Shown here: positions 7,603 through 17,460 of the stretch, one piece after another | Layout: each line of letters opens with the position of its first letter | Numbering within the stretch: position 1 is the first letter of the stretch | Translations under genes and position numbers: made by a program | From: Bacteroides ndongoniae | Lineage (GTDB): Bacteria; Bacteroidota; Bacteroidia; Bacteroidales; Bacteroidaceae | Assembly: GCF_900108345.1 (NCBI RefSeq) | Contig: NZ_FNVV01000013.1 | Coordinates: forward strand, 1,276,944 to 1,340,943 | Length of the DNA: 64,000 bases | Reading direction: 5' to 3' | Notes under the pieces: model-generated | The model's input: only the letters and a program-made list of their open reading frames with translations | What the model was told of the DNA's origin: nothing | Database searches by the model: none

Positions 7603-8826
7603 ATGCGAAAAACTATTCATTTATTTCTCTTTTCCCTGTTTTTGACTTCATTGGTGCAGGCTTCCGGTGTCGGAAGTAACGATTTGCCGGCAGATATGAT
7701 TCGGCTGACGGATAGTTTGAAACAGGTTTATGCTCCCGACGGACGGGTAGCATTGTTCCAGACTGATTATACGGTTTCCGGCCGGAAGATGATGCTGAGG
7801 GGAGTGACTACGGCTGCAGCGGCCAAAGAGGCTTTGCTGCAAGGGCTTGGAAAGGCCGGTTACGAGGTGATGGACTGTATGAAGGTGCTTCCCGATGAGG
7901 CGGCTTTGGAAGGAAAAACGTATGGAGTAGTTAATCTGTCGGTGTGTAACTTGCATGTAAAGCCCGACTTTGCTTCGGAGATGACGACTCAGGCATTATT
8001 GGGGATGCCGGTTCGTGTGCTTCAGTTCGACGGCTGGTATCGGATACAGACTCCGGATAATTATATTGCCTGGGTGCATCGGGCAGGTGTCAGGCTGATG
8101 GACAGTGCAGAGGTGGCGGACTGGAACCGTGCGGAGAAGATTGTTGTCACGACTCATTATGGTTTTGTATATTCTGCTCCCAACCGTCGTTCGCAGACGG
8201 TATCGGATATCGTGGCAGGCAATCGTCTGAAGTGGCTGGGAAGTAAGAAGGATTTTTATAAGGTGGCTTATCCCGATGGTCGCACCGGATATGTGGAGAA
8301 GGCAGATGCTTGTCCCGAAAAACAATGGCGGAAGTCTTTGAAAAAGGATCCCGGTTCTATTCTGAAGACGGCTTATACACTGATTGGGGTACCTTATCTG
8401 TGGGCTGGGACTTCTTCGAAAGGAATGGACTGCAGTGGGTTGGTGCGGACGGTGCTGTACATGCACGATATGATTATACCGCGTGATGCTTCACAGCAAG
8501 CTTATGTAGGCGAGCATATCGAGATTGCTTCCGATTTCAGTAATCTGCAGCCTGGCGATCTGGTGTTTTTCGGCAGTCCGGCCACTGCCGAACGGAAGGC
8601 GCGCGTGGTTCATGTGGGCATCTACATCGGGCAGGGGCGCTTTATTCACTCTCAAGGCGATGTACATGTCAGCAGTCTCGATGCTTCCGATCCGTTGTTT
8701 GATGCTTTCAATCGGGGGCGTCTGTTGTTTGCTACGCGCGTGATACCTTATATAAATAAAATGGATGAATTGAACACAACCGATACCAATCCGTATTATC
8801 GCTGGGGAGTGGAGGAGTCGGACTAA
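7603..8826 (+). CDS. Secreted NlpC/P60 (C40) peptidase with SH3-like domains, YkfC-type
   Basis: 407 residues from MRKTIHLFLFSLFLTSLVQA (signal peptide). The middle holds two bacterial SH3-like segments (about 105-165 and 180-235). The C-terminal NlpC/P60 domain has catalytic C277 (KGMDCSGLVRT), H337 (VVHVGIYIG) and H349 (FIHSQGD). It belongs to the gamma-D-glutamyl-L-diamino-acid endopeptidase group that cuts murein peptides. The next gene, 10 bp downstream, is an L-Ala-D/L-Glu-type dipeptide epimerase, the classical partner in murein peptide recycling. The peptidase would release L-Ala-D-Glu and the epimerase make it usable. The substrate is inferred from family and neighbour. Confidence 0.93.
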   Translation: MRKTIHLFLFSLFLTSLVQASGVGSNDLPADMIRLTDSLKQVYAPDGRVALFQTDYTVSGRKMMLRGVTTAAAAKEALLQGLGKAGYEVMDCMKVLPDEAALEGKTYGVVNLSVCNLHVKPDFASEMTTQALLGMPVRVLQFDGWYRIQTPDNYIAWVHRAGVRLMDSAEVADWNRAEKIVVTTHYGFVYSAPNRRSQTVSDIVAGNRLKWLGSKKDFYKVAYPDGRTGYVEKADACPEKQWRKSLKKDPGSILKTAYTLIGVPYLWAGTSSKGMDCSGLVRTVLYMHDMIIPRDASQQAYVGEHIEIASDFSNLQPGDLVFFGSPATAERKARVVHVGIYIGQGRFIHSQGDVHVSSLDASDPLFDAFNRGRLLFATRVIPYINKMDELNTTDTNPYYRWGVEESD

Positions 8827-8836
8827 TTACAGAGTT

Positions 8837-9994
8837 ATGACAAACAGAAGAGATTTCCTTAAGACTGCTGTTCTGGCAACACTGGGTGCCGGAATGATTG
8901 CCGAGGAGGCTATGGCAGATACCAAGAAAAAGAAAATACACCTATTTAATATTAATAAGCAGGGGTCAGCTCCTAAAATGAAAATGCGTTTCTTCCCCTA
9001 CGAATTGCAATTGCGTCATGTTTTTACGGTAGCTACTTATTCGCGTACGACTACTCCCGATGTGCAGGTCGAGATTGAGTACGATGGCATAATAGGTTAT
9101 GGTGAGGCTTCCATGCCGCCTTATCTGGGGCAGACAGTAAAAAGCGTATTGGCTTTCTTGCAGAAGGTGGACTTGGGGCAGTTCAGCGATCCTTTCCAAC
9201 TGGAGGATATTCTGGCGTATGTAGATAGTCTTTCGCCGGGAGATACGGCAGCAAAAGCAGCAGTAGACATTGCCTTGCACGATCTGGTAGGTAAGCTGTT
9301 GCAGGCTCCCTGGTACAGAATATGGGGACTGGATAAGGAAAAAGCTCCTTCGACAACGTTTACAATAGGTATTGATACGGCTGACGTGGTCCGCAAAAAG
9401 ACCGAAGAGTGTGCCGAGCTTTATAATATCTTGAAGGTGAAGCTGGGACGTGACAACGATAAGGAAATGATAAAGGCCATTCGTTCGGTTACTGATTTGC
9501 CGATAGCGGTCGATGCCAATCAGGGCTGGAAGGACAGGCAGCATGCGTTGGACATGATTCACTGGCTGAAGGAACAGGGAATTGTTATGGTCGAACAACC
9601 GATGCCTAAAGAGCAGTTGGATGATATTGCCTGGGTAACCCAGCAGAGTCCTTTGCCTGTATTTGCTGACGAATCGGTGCAACGTCTGAAGGATGTTCCG
9701 TCTTTGAAAGGGGCTTTTACGGGTATCAATATCAAACTGATGAAATGTACCGGTATGCGTGAGGCGTGGAAGATGCTGACATTGGCGCGTGCACTGGATA
9801 TGAAGGTGATGGTGGGTTGTATGACGGAGACTTCGTGCGCTTGTTCGGCGGCTGCCCAGTTTTCTCCGGCTGTTGACTTTGCCGACCTTGACGGAAACTT
9901 GCTTATCAGTAACGACCGTTTCAAGGGAATGGAGGTTGTGGGTGGAAAAATAACCCTTTCGGATTTGCCGGGAATAGGAGTAGTAAAGCTTTAA
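8837..9994 (+). CDS. Dipeptide epimerase (enolase superfamily), L-Ala-D/L-Glu epimerase-like
   Basis: 385 residues. The N-terminus MTNRRDFLKTAVLATLGAGM is a twin-arginine signal, so export to the periplasm folded is likely. The capping domain occupies about 48-160 and the barrel follows. Active-site residues are visible: K200-x-K202 (ILKVKLG), metal ligands D226 (AVDANQGW), E253 (VEQPMP) and D278 (FADES), and K300 (NIKLMKCTG). This matches muconate-lactonizing-subgroup dipeptide epimerases. Lys on both sides of the barrel supports 1,1-proton transfer. It is co-transcribed with the NlpC/P60 peptidase. The exact dipeptide preference cannot be read from sequence. Confidence 0.93.
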   Translation: MTNRRDFLKTAVLATLGAGMIAEEAMADTKKKKIHLFNINKQGSAPKMKMRFFPYELQLRHVFTVATYSRTTTPDVQVEIEYDGIIGYGEASMPPYLGQTVKSVLAFLQKVDLGQFSDPFQLEDILAYVDSLSPGDTAAKAAVDIALHDLVGKLLQAPWYRIWGLDKEKAPSTTFTIGIDTADVVRKKTEECAELYNILKVKLGRDNDKEMIKAIRSVTDLPIAVDANQGWKDRQHALDMIHWLKEQGIVMVEQPMPKEQLDDIAWVTQQSPLPVFADESVQRLKDVPSLKGAFTGINIKLMKCTGMREAWKMLTLARALDMKVMVGCMTETSCACSAAAQFSPAVDFADLDGNLLISNDRFKGMEVVGGKITLSDLPGIGVVKL

Positions 9995-10219
9995 AGTGCT
10001 GTCATGTCCTATCTGTCAGTCTTTTAACATGTCAGAATAGTAGATAAATGCAAAATTGTCAGCTTTCGTCGTTAACCGCTGTTAAGCTCAAAAACCTCTC
10101 TGTTAAAAGAGAACAAAAAAAGGTGACAAGTGGAATAACTGAACGTTTTTTGTCGTTATTTTAACGTCGTAATGTTAAACGAAACTCGAATATTAACACT
10201 TTAAACAGTAAAAAAGGAT

Positions 10220-11788
10220 ATGAAACAGACAACAAAAAACATCTTGGGAGTTGCGGCAATCGTACTCTTGAGTTCAGGTGTTGCAGGTATCACTACCTAT
10301 AAATTAATGCAAAAGGCAGAATATGCCAATCAGTCATTCGATCAGATGTTTGAGCCCAATCCGGGTGTAAATCTGGCTGCATTCAGTGGAGCTGCCGCTC
10401 AGCCGGTGGATCTGACACAAGCTGCTGAAAATTCCGTTCACGGTGTTGTACATATCCGTTCTACACAATCGTCCAAAGTGCAGGAAGTGGAAGTAAGAGA
10501 TCCTTTTTATGATTTCTTTGGTGATTTCTTTGGCGGGCGTGGTGGTACGCAAAAACGTCAGATACAGACTCCCGAACGTACAGGCTTCGGCTCGGGTGTC
10601 ATTATTTCGAAGGACGGATATATCGTGACTAACAATCACGTGATTGACGGTGCTGATGAAATCAGTGTTACGTTGAATGATAACCGTCAGTTTAAGGGTC
10701 GTATTATCGGTACAGATGAAGAAACCGATTTAGCCTTGATAAAGATAGAAGGAGATGATTTCCCGACTATTCCGGTCGGCGATTCTGATGCTTTGAAAGT
10801 GGGTGAATGGGTATTGGCTGTAGGTAATCCGTTCAACTTGACTTCTACGGTTACGGCCGGTATTGTCAGCGCTAAAGCCCGTTCATTGGGTATGGGACAG
10901 ATGACTGGCAAACAAGGTATCGAATCATATATTCAGACAGATGCAGCTATTAATCAGGGAAACAGTGGTGGTGCATTGGTTAACGCCCGTGGCGAATTGG
11001 TTGGTATCAATGCGGCTTTGTTCTCTCCGACAGGTTCGAATACCGGTTATGGATTTGCCATTCCGACCAGTATTATGAAGAAGGTTGTAGCTGATTTGAA
11101 GCAATATGGATCAGTTCAGCGTGCTAAGCTGGGTGTCAGTGTGACGGAATTGGCTGAAGAACCGGGTGATACTCAGGTTTCGGATCAGAAAAACGGAAAG
11201 AAACTGAGTGAGATTAAGAAAGAGGCCAGAGATAAGTTTGGAGTTATAGACGGACTTTGGGTAAGAGAAATTGTAGAGGGTAGTTCTGCTGCCGGTGCCG
11301 ATATTAAGGTAGATGATGTGATTGTAGGTATGGACGGAAAAGAAATCCATAAGTTTGCCGACCTGCAGGAAGCTCTTGCTAAATATCGTCCGGGCGACAA
11401 GGTGAAAGTGAAACTGATTCGTGACAAGAAAGAAAAGACTGTAGAAGTAACTTTGAAGAACGAACAGGGCACTACCAAGATTATAAAGAATGCCGATATG
11501 GACATTTTGGGTGCAGCCTTCCGTCCTGTAAGTGCAGAGGTGAAGAGACAACTGAACTTGGGTTACGGATTGGAAGTGACAGGTGTCAGCAGCGGTAAGA
11601 TGAGTGATGCCGGAATCCGTAAGGGATTCATTATCCTGAAAGCTAACGGTGTGCAGATGAAGACGGTTGACGATTTGGAAAATGTGATGAAGGAAGCTTC
11701 CAGAACTCCTGAGCAGGTATTGTTCATTATTGGTATGTTCCCGTCGGGCAAACGTGCAAGCTATGCTGTAGACTTGTCCCAGGAATGA
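10220..11788 (+). CDS. htrA: Do/HtrA-family periplasmic serine protease with two PDZ domains
   Basis: 522 residues, with an N-terminal membrane anchor or signal (about 9-27). The trypsin-like domain has the complete triad H140 (IVTNNHVIDG), D170 (EETDLALIK) and S249 (NQGNSGGALV). PDZ1 lies at about 300-400 and PDZ2 at about 420-515. A Phe/Gly-rich loop (FYDFFGDFFGGRGG, about 96-109) corresponds to the LA loop. It is a quality-control protease and chaperone for misfolded envelope proteins. The 225-bp leader is AT-rich with several GTTAA words but no obvious standard promoter, so stress-specific control is possible. A terminator follows at 11918. Confidence 0.95.
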   Translation: MKQTTKNILGVAAIVLLSSGVAGITTYKLMQKAEYANQSFDQMFEPNPGVNLAAFSGAAAQPVDLTQAAENSVHGVVHIRSTQSSKVQEVEVRDPFYDFFGDFFGGRGGTQKRQIQTPERTGFGSGVIISKDGYIVTNNHVIDGADEISVTLNDNRQFKGRIIGTDEETDLALIKIEGDDFPTIPVGDSDALKVGEWVLAVGNPFNLTSTVTAGIVSAKARSLGMGQMTGKQGIESYIQTDAAINQGNSGGALVNARGELVGINAALFSPTGSNTGYGFAIPTSIMKKVVADLKQYGSVQRAKLGVSVTELAEEPGDTQVSDQKNGKKLSEIKKEARDKFGVIDGLWVREIVEGSSAAGADIKVDDVIVGMDGKEIHKFADLQEALAKYRPGDKVKVKLIRDKKEKTVEVTLKNEQGTTKIIKNADMDILGAAFRPVSAEVKRQLNLGYGLEVTGVSSGKMSDAGIRKGFIILKANGVQMKTVDDLENVMKEASRTPEQVLFIIGMFPSGKRASYAVDLSQE

Positions 11789-11917
11789 CACCCGCTATAG
11801 GCCGGAACGGGGATAAAATGCCGGACTTTTGAGAAATGGTATTTTTAACCGTTCTGCCGTAAAGGAAAAGGTAATAAGGTAAGAAGATTGTAATAATCGC
11901 AAACAAAAAAGAAAAAG

Positions 11918-11955
11918 AGGATGCCGATATGATATTTATCGGTGTCCTTTTTGTT
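11918..11955 (+). terminator. Intrinsic terminator after htrA
   Basis: Stem AGGATGCCGAT / ATCGGTGTCCT (central G-U-type pairs) followed by TTTTTGTT. Confidence 0.7.
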
Positions 11956-11995
11956 ATGTATTTGTTGAATTCAGGCAAAAAAGTTGGGATAAGTT

Positions 11996-12027
11996 TTTGA
12001 ACATCAAAAGAAAAAGTCGTAACTTTG
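11996..12027 (+). promoter_or_regulatory. rpoD promoter (TTTG-20-TAACTTTG)
   Basis: TTTG at 11996-11999, a 20-nt spacer, TAACTTTG at 12020-12027. This is a perfect Bacteroidales housekeeping promoter, 23 bp before the start codon. Confidence 0.8.
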
Positions 12028-12050
12028 TAGCCCAAATACGTATTTATAGG

Positions 12051-12911
12051 ATGAGACAATTAAAAATCACTAAAAGTATCACTAACAGAGAGAGCGCCTC
12101 TCTTGACAAGTACTTACAGGAAATTGGCCGTGAGGACCTTATTACTGTCGAAGAGGAGGTAGAGCTCGCTCAGCGCATCCGTAAGGGTGACCGTGTTGCA
12201 TTGGAGAAGTTGACACGTGCCAATCTGCGTTTCGTTGTATCTGTAGCCAAGCAGTATCAGAATCAAGGTTTGAGTTTGCCCGACTTGATTAATGAGGGTA
12301 ATCTGGGTCTGATAAAGGCAGCCGAAAAGTTTGATGAAACACGTGGTTTCAAGTTTATCAGTTATGCAGTATGGTGGATACGTCAGTCCATTTTGCAGGC
12401 TTTGGCCGAGCAGTCGCGTATCGTACGTCTGCCGTTGAATCAGGTGGGTTCGCTGAATAAGATCAGCAAAGCCTTCTCGAAGTTTGAGCAGGAAAACGAA
12501 CGTCGTCCGTCGCCCGAAGAATTGGCAGATGAGCTGGAAATCCCGGTAGACAAAATCTCGGATACGCTGAAGGTGTCGGGACGTCATATCTCGGTAGACG
12601 CGCCTTTTGTGGAAGGAGAAGATAACAGTCTGCTTGATGTGCTGGTCAACGACGACTCTCCTATGGCCGACCGCTCGTTGGTGAACGAGTCTCTTGCGAG
12701 GGAAATTGATAGAGCTCTTTCTACGTTAACCGAGCGCGAAAAGGAAATCATTCAGATGTTCTTTGGCATCGGACAACAGGAAATGACACTGGAGGAAATC
12801 GGCGACAAATTTGGTCTCACTCGTGAGCGTGTTCGTCAGATTAAGGAAAAAGCAATTAGAAGATTAAGACAAAGTAATCGTAGTAAATTGCTCAAGTCTT
12901 ATTTGGGATAA
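12051..12911 (+). CDS. rpoD: Primary RNA polymerase sigma factor RpoD (sigma-ABfr type)
   Basis: 286 residues from [20 protein letters not shown]. An open stretch upstream to 11997 overlaps the promoter and is not used. Region 1.2 is at the N-terminus. Region 2 has [34 protein letters not shown] and [19 protein letters not shown]. Region 3 follows, and region 4.2 ends [18 protein letters not shown]. Region 1.1 is absent, as in Bacteroidetes primary sigma factors, which recognise the unusual -7/-33 elements seen throughout the window. It is monocistronic between two terminators. Confidence 0.98.
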   Translation: MRQLKITKSITNRESASLDKYLQEIGREDLITVEEEVELAQRIRKGDRVALEKLTRANLRFVVSVAKQYQNQGLSLPDLINEGNLGLIKAAEKFDETRGFKFISYAVWWIRQSILQALAEQSRIVRLPLNQVGSLNKISKAFSKFEQENERRPSPEELADELEIPVDKISDTLKVSGRHISVDAPFVEGEDNSLLDVLVNDDSPMADRSLVNESLAREIDRALSTLTEREKEIIQMFFGIGQQEMTLEEIGDKFGLTRERVRQIKEKAIRRLRQSNRSKLLKSYLG

Positions 12912-12950
12912 ATAAGAAATATCAGTTTCCGACAAATAAAGAAGGTATTA

Positions 12951-12988
12951 AAAACCGGTATGCCTTGCGTCAGGCAGCCGGTTTTTTT
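12951..12988 (+). terminator. rpoD terminator
   Basis: Outer stem AAAACCGG/CCGGTTTT, inner stem TGCCT/AGGCA, ending in seven T. The T-tract runs directly into the next gene's -7 box. Confidence 0.9.
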
Positions 12989-12989
12989 A

Positions 12990-12997
12990 TATCTTTG
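12990..12997 (+). promoter_or_regulatory. Predicted -7 box TATCTTTG overlapping the rpoD terminator
   Basis: A perfect TAnnTTTG beginning 2 nt after the terminator T-tract. The terminator stem would occupy its -33 region. Confidence 0.55.
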
Positions 12998-13074
12998 CGG
13001 CAAATGCAGTTGAATGTGAAACATTTGGCTTGTACGGATTTTAGTATTAACAAACTATATAATTAAAGAAACCT

Positions 13075-13473
13075 ATGAAATATCTTCGTATTTTATTGGC
13101 TGTAACACTGGTGTTTACGCTGTGCTCGGCGTTTTCTATGAAGAAAGAGAAAGAAAAACAAGTTTATGCTTTTGGTGTGGCGGCTTCGTTCAATGACACG
13201 ATTGTGTATTATACGGAAATTCAAATGCTTGACAGTGTAGTTTTGGATAAGCGGGGTTTTTTACCACAACGTGAACTCTATTCTTATCAGCTGAAGAATT
13301 ATCTGGAATATGAGTTGGCGAAACCGGATTATACGTGTATGATTTATTTTTCTGAAAACAAAAATAAACTTCAGAAAGAAGCCAGTAAGGTAAAAGGTAA
13401 ATATGTGAAAGGAAATCTGAAATTGCAATCCATTGCTCCTTCTGATTTTTCATTTAAGAAACCGGAAGAATAA
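13075..13473 (+). CDS. Small secreted protein of unknown function
   Basis: 132 residues with a signal peptide (MKYLRILLAVTLVFTLCSAF). The mature part is basic, with alternating beta-like segments (VYAFGVAASFNDTIVYYTEI) and a Lys-rich tail (KNKLQKEASKVKGKYVKGNL). The middle (SYQLKNYLEYELAKPDYTCMIYF) is what I would expect of small Bacteroides periplasmic proteins, but I do not recognise a named family. It precedes the C11 peptidase by 27 bp and probably shares its transcript. Confidence 0.75.
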   Translation: MKYLRILLAVTLVFTLCSAFSMKKEKEKQVYAFGVAASFNDTIVYYTEIQMLDSVVLDKRGFLPQRELYSYQLKNYLEYELAKPDYTCMIYFSENKNKLQKEASKVKGKYVKGNLKLQSIAPSDFSFKKPEE

Positions 13474-13500
13474 TAATCTGTAGTTTAAACTGAAATCGAC

Positions 13501-14679
13501 ATGATAAAGAATTGGCTTATATTACCTTTCTTGCTATTGATGTTTTTGGTAACGTCGTGTGGAAGCGATGATCCCGAACCTGGACCTTATAAAAGAACGG
13601 TTTTGGTGTATATTGCAGGTGATAACAGCTTGTCTTCGTTTGCTTTTAAGGATCTGGCGGAGATGAAGCAGGGAATGCAGGAGGCGGATGCTACAGCTTT
13701 ACATCTGCTGGTATATCTGGATACGGGTGATTCTCCACGTCTTGTGGAACTGAAAAAGTCGGGTGATACGGTTGTGGAGGAAGTTGTACGTGAGTATGAG
13801 GACCGTAATTCGTGTGGCTTGGAGGAAACCCGTGAAGTGTTTGATGCCGTATTTTCCAGTCCGAATTTTGAAGCTGAAAGTTACGGACTGATATACTGGT
13901 CTCATGCCGATGGCTGGATTCCTTATGGAGAAGCTTCGACACGTTGGGTAGGGCAGGATAAAACGGATGGCGATCACCGGATGAATATCTCGGAGCTGGT
14001 TTCTTTATTGAAAACGACGCCGCATTTTAGTTTTATCATGTTCGATGCATGCTTTATGTCGTCTGTCGAAGTAGCTTACGAATTGCGTAATTTTACTGAT
14101 TATTACATCGGTTCTCCCACTGAAAACCCGGGACCGGGTGCTCCTTATGATAAACTGGTGCCGCTGATGGCGGAGGATAATGCTGCTGTTCGGATGGCTC
14201 AAGTGTATTTTGCATCCTACGAAGCGATTTATAATGGTGGAATCGGTATTTCCAACAATAATTGGACCGGTGGTACTTCCATTTGTGTGATGCGTACGAG
14301 TGCTTTGCAGGAATTGGCTTCGATAACGGCCCAATTGCTTCCGCAGGAAGATGTTGATAATGCTGAGCTGATGGAGAAGGTGTTTGATTACGATCATGAC
14401 GGATGGGGACGAGATTACGTGGGATATTTCGACCTGAAACAGATGATGCAGGAGATTCTGGACGAAGATTCATTTGCAACTTGGGAACAGGCTTTTGATG
14501 ATGCCATCGCTTATTGGAATACGACTGCAAAGAATTACTCGCAGGTAGTAGGTATGTTCTCGATGGAGGGTGCTAATGGTATTACCCAGTATATTCCCGG
14601 CAATAATGCTTCCAGAGCTACCGCTTACCGTTCGATGTCCTGGTATCAGGATGCAGGTTTGTCAGCTTTAGGTTGGTAA
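13501..14679 (+). CDS. Clostripain-family (C11) cysteine peptidase, lipoprotein
   Basis: 392 residues. The lipobox is LLMFLVTSC with lipidated C20, followed by GSDDPEPGP. The caspase-like fold has catalytic H135 (GLIYWSHADGW) and C184 (FIMFDACFMSS). C11 peptidases cut after Arg or Lys and are often self-activated at an internal basic site. Bacteroides examples include fragipain. Lipidation suggests anchoring at the outer membrane, possibly facing outward. It is full length with both catalytic residues present and likely in an operon with the small secreted protein upstream. The substrate is unknown. Confidence 0.92.
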   Translation: MIKNWLILPFLLLMFLVTSCGSDDPEPGPYKRTVLVYIAGDNSLSSFAFKDLAEMKQGMQEADATALHLLVYLDTGDSPRLVELKKSGDTVVEEVVREYEDRNSCGLEETREVFDAVFSSPNFEAESYGLIYWSHADGWIPYGEASTRWVGQDKTDGDHRMNISELVSLLKTTPHFSFIMFDACFMSSVEVAYELRNFTDYYIGSPTENPGPGAPYDKLVPLMAEDNAAVRMAQVYFASYEAIYNGGIGISNNNWTGGTSICVMRTSALQELASITAQLLPQEDVDNAELMEKVFDYDHDGWGRDYVGYFDLKQMMQEILDEDSFATWEQAFDDAIAYWNTTAKNYSQVVGMFSMEGANGITQYIPGNNASRATAYRSMSWYQDAGLSALGW

Positions 14680-14732
14680 TAGATAAAAGCTGATCCCGTT
14701 TCATTCCTTTAAAAAAAAGATGAATGGGAAGG

Positions 14733-14792
14733 TGGCATGTATATGAGACAGATAGCTTATCTGCATCGTATACATGCCATTTTTATTATAAG
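14733..14792 (+). terminator. Terminator after the C11 peptidase gene
   Basis: Stem GGCATGTATA/TATACATGCC (with imperfect pairing extending inside) followed by ATTTTTA. The remainder of the gap to 14991 is AT-rich and shows no other recognisable feature. Confidence 0.75.
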
Positions 14793-14991
14793 CATGTTTT
14801 TTTCTTAGTTGTTTCTTTGTACTTGTTTTTGTTTAAAGTAACTATTTCTATTCCTATTTATAATTATACTTTTCTTGCATTATATTAATCAATTAACATT
14901 ATTTTCCATTGGAAATTATATATAATTGGAAAATAAATATTTTCTTTGCATCATAAACTAAAATATGTGCGAACTTAAAATGAATAGTTGA

Positions 14992-17445
14992 ATGATGAAA
15001 TACATGATTATTGGAGGAGTTGCAGGTGGGGCAACAGCAGCAGCGCGATTGAGAAGAGTAGATGAAAAGGCAGAAATTGTTTTGCTGGAAAAAGGCAAGT
15101 ACATTTCTTATGCCAATTGTGGTCTTCCTTATTATATAGGTGGCGTGATTGCCGAACGTGAAAAACTATTAGTACAGACACCAGAGTCGTTTGGTAAACG
15201 CTTTCGTATAGATGTGCGGGTTGAGAATGAGGCGATATCTATACAGCCCGATAATAAGAAAGTAACTATTCGAAAGGCGGATGGCAGTACGTATGAAGAG
15301 AGTTACGACAAGTTGCTCCTGTCTCCGGGGGCTACACCCGTAAGGCCGCCTTTGGAGGGAATAGATTTGGAAGGCATTTTCACTTTGCGCAATGTAGAAG
15401 ACACGGATCGTATAAAATCATACATCAGTTCGAAATGCGTAAAGCGCGCTGTAGTAGTCGGGGCTGGTTTCATTGGCTTGGAGATGGCTGAGAATTTGCA
15501 TCATGCCGGTGTTCATGTGTCTGTAGTAGAGATGGGGAATCAGGTGATGGCACCTATCGACTTCTCGATGGCAGCTCCTGTGCATCAGCATCTGATTCAA
15601 AAAGGAGTGGCACTTTATCTGGAAGAGGGCGTAACTCGGTTCGAACGGACGGATAAGGGGATTAACGTCTTTCTGAAAAGTGGTAAAACGATTCCTGCTG
15701 ATATGGTGTTGCTGTCTATCGGAGTGCGTCCCGCTACGGACTTGGCCAAGCAAGCCGGATTAAGATTGGGGGAAACTGGTGGTATCTGGGTGGACGAGCA
15801 TCTGGAGACATCCATTAAAGACATTTATGCAGTAGGCGATGCCATCGAATATCCGCATCCGTTGACAGGCAAGCCTTGGCTGAATTATTTGGCTAATCCG
15901 GCTAACAGACAAGGGCGTATTGTTGCAGACAACATGGCATTGGGGAACGTGGTGGCATACGAAGGAGCTATTGGTACTTCGATTGCTAAAGTATTTGATA
16001 TGACAGTCGCTTCGACAGGACTGGCTGCCAAGCGGTTGAAACAATGGGGAATGGACTATTGCAGTTCTGTGACTCATTCGGCTTCACATGCGGGTTATTA
16101 TCCGGATGCCCTTCCGCTGACTTTGAAGTTGACATTCCATCCTAAAACGGGAAAACTGTATGGTGCCCAATGTATAGGTTACGAAGGAGTAGACAAGCGT
16201 ATTGACCAGATTGCCGGACTGATTAAGCGCGGTGGTACAGTGTACGATCTGATGGAGACGGAACATACCTATGCTCCTCCTTTCTCGTCGGCTAAAGATC
16301 CTATAGCTATTGCCGGATACGTAGCCTCTAATATTATTAGCGGAGCTATGCCTGCAATAACCTGGCGTGAACTGTTGGCAGAAAAAGAAAATGTAATGTT
16401 GATTGATACCCGTACTCCAGAGGAATACTCGTTTGGTTCTATTCCAGGAGCAGTCAATATTCCGCTTGATGAGTTGCGTAACCATTTGTCGGAGATTCCT
16501 TCGGATAAGCCGGTAGTGTTGTTCTGTGCTGTTGGCTTGCGTGGTTATTTGGCACAACGCATTTTTATAGGGAACGGTTATAAACGGGTACGTAACCTGA
16601 TCGGCGGTTACAAAACCTATTCGGCTGCTGTAGCTTCTGTGCCGGTTCCGGTTGCGGACGAAACAGTATGTTACAAATCTGAAGCAGTTTCAGACGAAGT
16701 ATCATCCTGCGCTTGTGAATCACCGGTGGTGAAGATTAATGCGTGTGGTTTGCAATGTCCGGGACCTATTATGAAGGTGAAACAAGCAATGGATCATGCC
16801 GAGCCAGGGCAACAGATAGAAGTGGTTGCGACTGATGCAGGTTTTGCACGCGACGCGTCGGCCTGGTGTGATACAACCGGCAATAAGCTGATCCGAAAAA
16901 GTGAGTCGAAAGGACGTTATACGGTAGTAATAGAGAAAGGAAATAGTTGCTCGACGGCAACGCCCGTTCCATCTGGACGTGGAAAGACATTGATTTTGTT
17001 TAGTGATGATCTGGACAAAGCGTTAGCCACTTTTGTACTGGCCAATGGAGCCGCTGCTACAGGACAGAAGGTATCCATCTTCTTTACTTTCTGGGGCTTG
17101 AATGTGCTGAAGAAAGTACAAAAGCCTAAGGTGGAGAAAGACATCTTTGGCCGAATGTTCGGTATGATGCTTCCGTCCAGTTCATTGAAACTGAAACTTT
17201 CGCAAATGAATATGTTCGGTTTGGGAAGCCGCATGATGCGTTTTCTGATGAAGCGCAAGGGAGTTGATTCGTTAGAATCGTTGCGTGCCCAGGCATTGGA
17301 ACAGGGAGTGGAGTTTATAGCATGTCAGATGTCGATGGATATGATGGGAATTAGTCGGGAAGAGTTGCTCGATGAAGTGACAATAGGCGGTGTAGCCACT
17401 TATATGGAACGTGCAGACAAGGCTAATGTAAATCTGTTCATCTAA
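14992..17445 (+). CDS. Four-domain CoA-disulfide reductase-rhodanese-TusA-DsrE protein
   Basis: 817 residues. Domain 1 (1-450) is a pyridine nucleotide-disulfide oxidoreductase of CoA-disulfide/persulfide reductase type, with FAD motif GGVAGGATAAARLRR and single catalytic C43 (YANCGLPYY). Domain 2 (about 460-555) is rhodanese, active Cys in VVLFCAVGLRG. Domain 3 (about 580-650) is TusA/SirA with CGLQCPGP. Domain 4 (about 660-817) is DsrE/F-like. The set could pass sulfane sulfur from a persulfide through one polypeptide. CoADR-rhodanese fusions are known in sulfur and redox metabolism; the full four-part arrangement occurs in Bacteroidetes. A MarR regulator follows 15 bp later. The start could be 14992 or 14995. 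Confidence 0.93.
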   Translation: MMKYMIIGGVAGGATAAARLRRVDEKAEIVLLEKGKYISYANCGLPYYIGGVIAEREKLLVQTPESFGKRFRIDVRVENEAISIQPDNKKVTIRKADGSTYEESYDKLLLSPGATPVRPPLEGIDLEGIFTLRNVEDTDRIKSYISSKCVKRAVVVGAGFIGLEMAENLHHAGVHVSVVEMGNQVMAPIDFSMAAPVHQHLIQKGVALYLEEGVTRFERTDKGINVFLKSGKTIPADMVLLSIGVRPATDLAKQAGLRLGETGGIWVDEHLETSIKDIYAVGDAIEYPHPLTGKPWLNYLANPANRQGRIVADNMALGNVVAYEGAIGTSIAKVFDMTVASTGLAAKRLKQWGMDYCSSVTHSASHAGYYPDALPLTLKLTFHPKTGKLYGAQCIGYEGVDKRIDQIAGLIKRGGTVYDLMETEHTYAPPFSSAKDPIAIAGYVASNIISGAMPAITWRELLAEKENVMLIDTRTPEEYSFGSIPGAVNIPLDELRNHLSEIPSDKPVVLFCAVGLRGYLAQRIFIGNGYKRVRNLIGGYKTYSAAVASVPVPVADETVCYKSEAVSDEVSSCACESPVVKINACGLQCPGPIMKVKQAMDHAEPGQQIEVVATDAGFARDASAWCDTTGNKLIRKSESKGRYTVVIEKGNSCSTATPVPSGRGKTLILFSDDLDKALATFVLANGAAATGQKVSIFFTFWGLNVLKKVQKPKVEKDIFGRMFGMMLPSSSLKLKLSQMNMFGLGSRMMRFLMKRKGVDSLESLRAQALEQGVEFIACQMSMDMMGISREELLDEVTIGGVATYMERADKANVNLFI

Positions 17446-17460
17446 TAAAACGTCGGTTAT

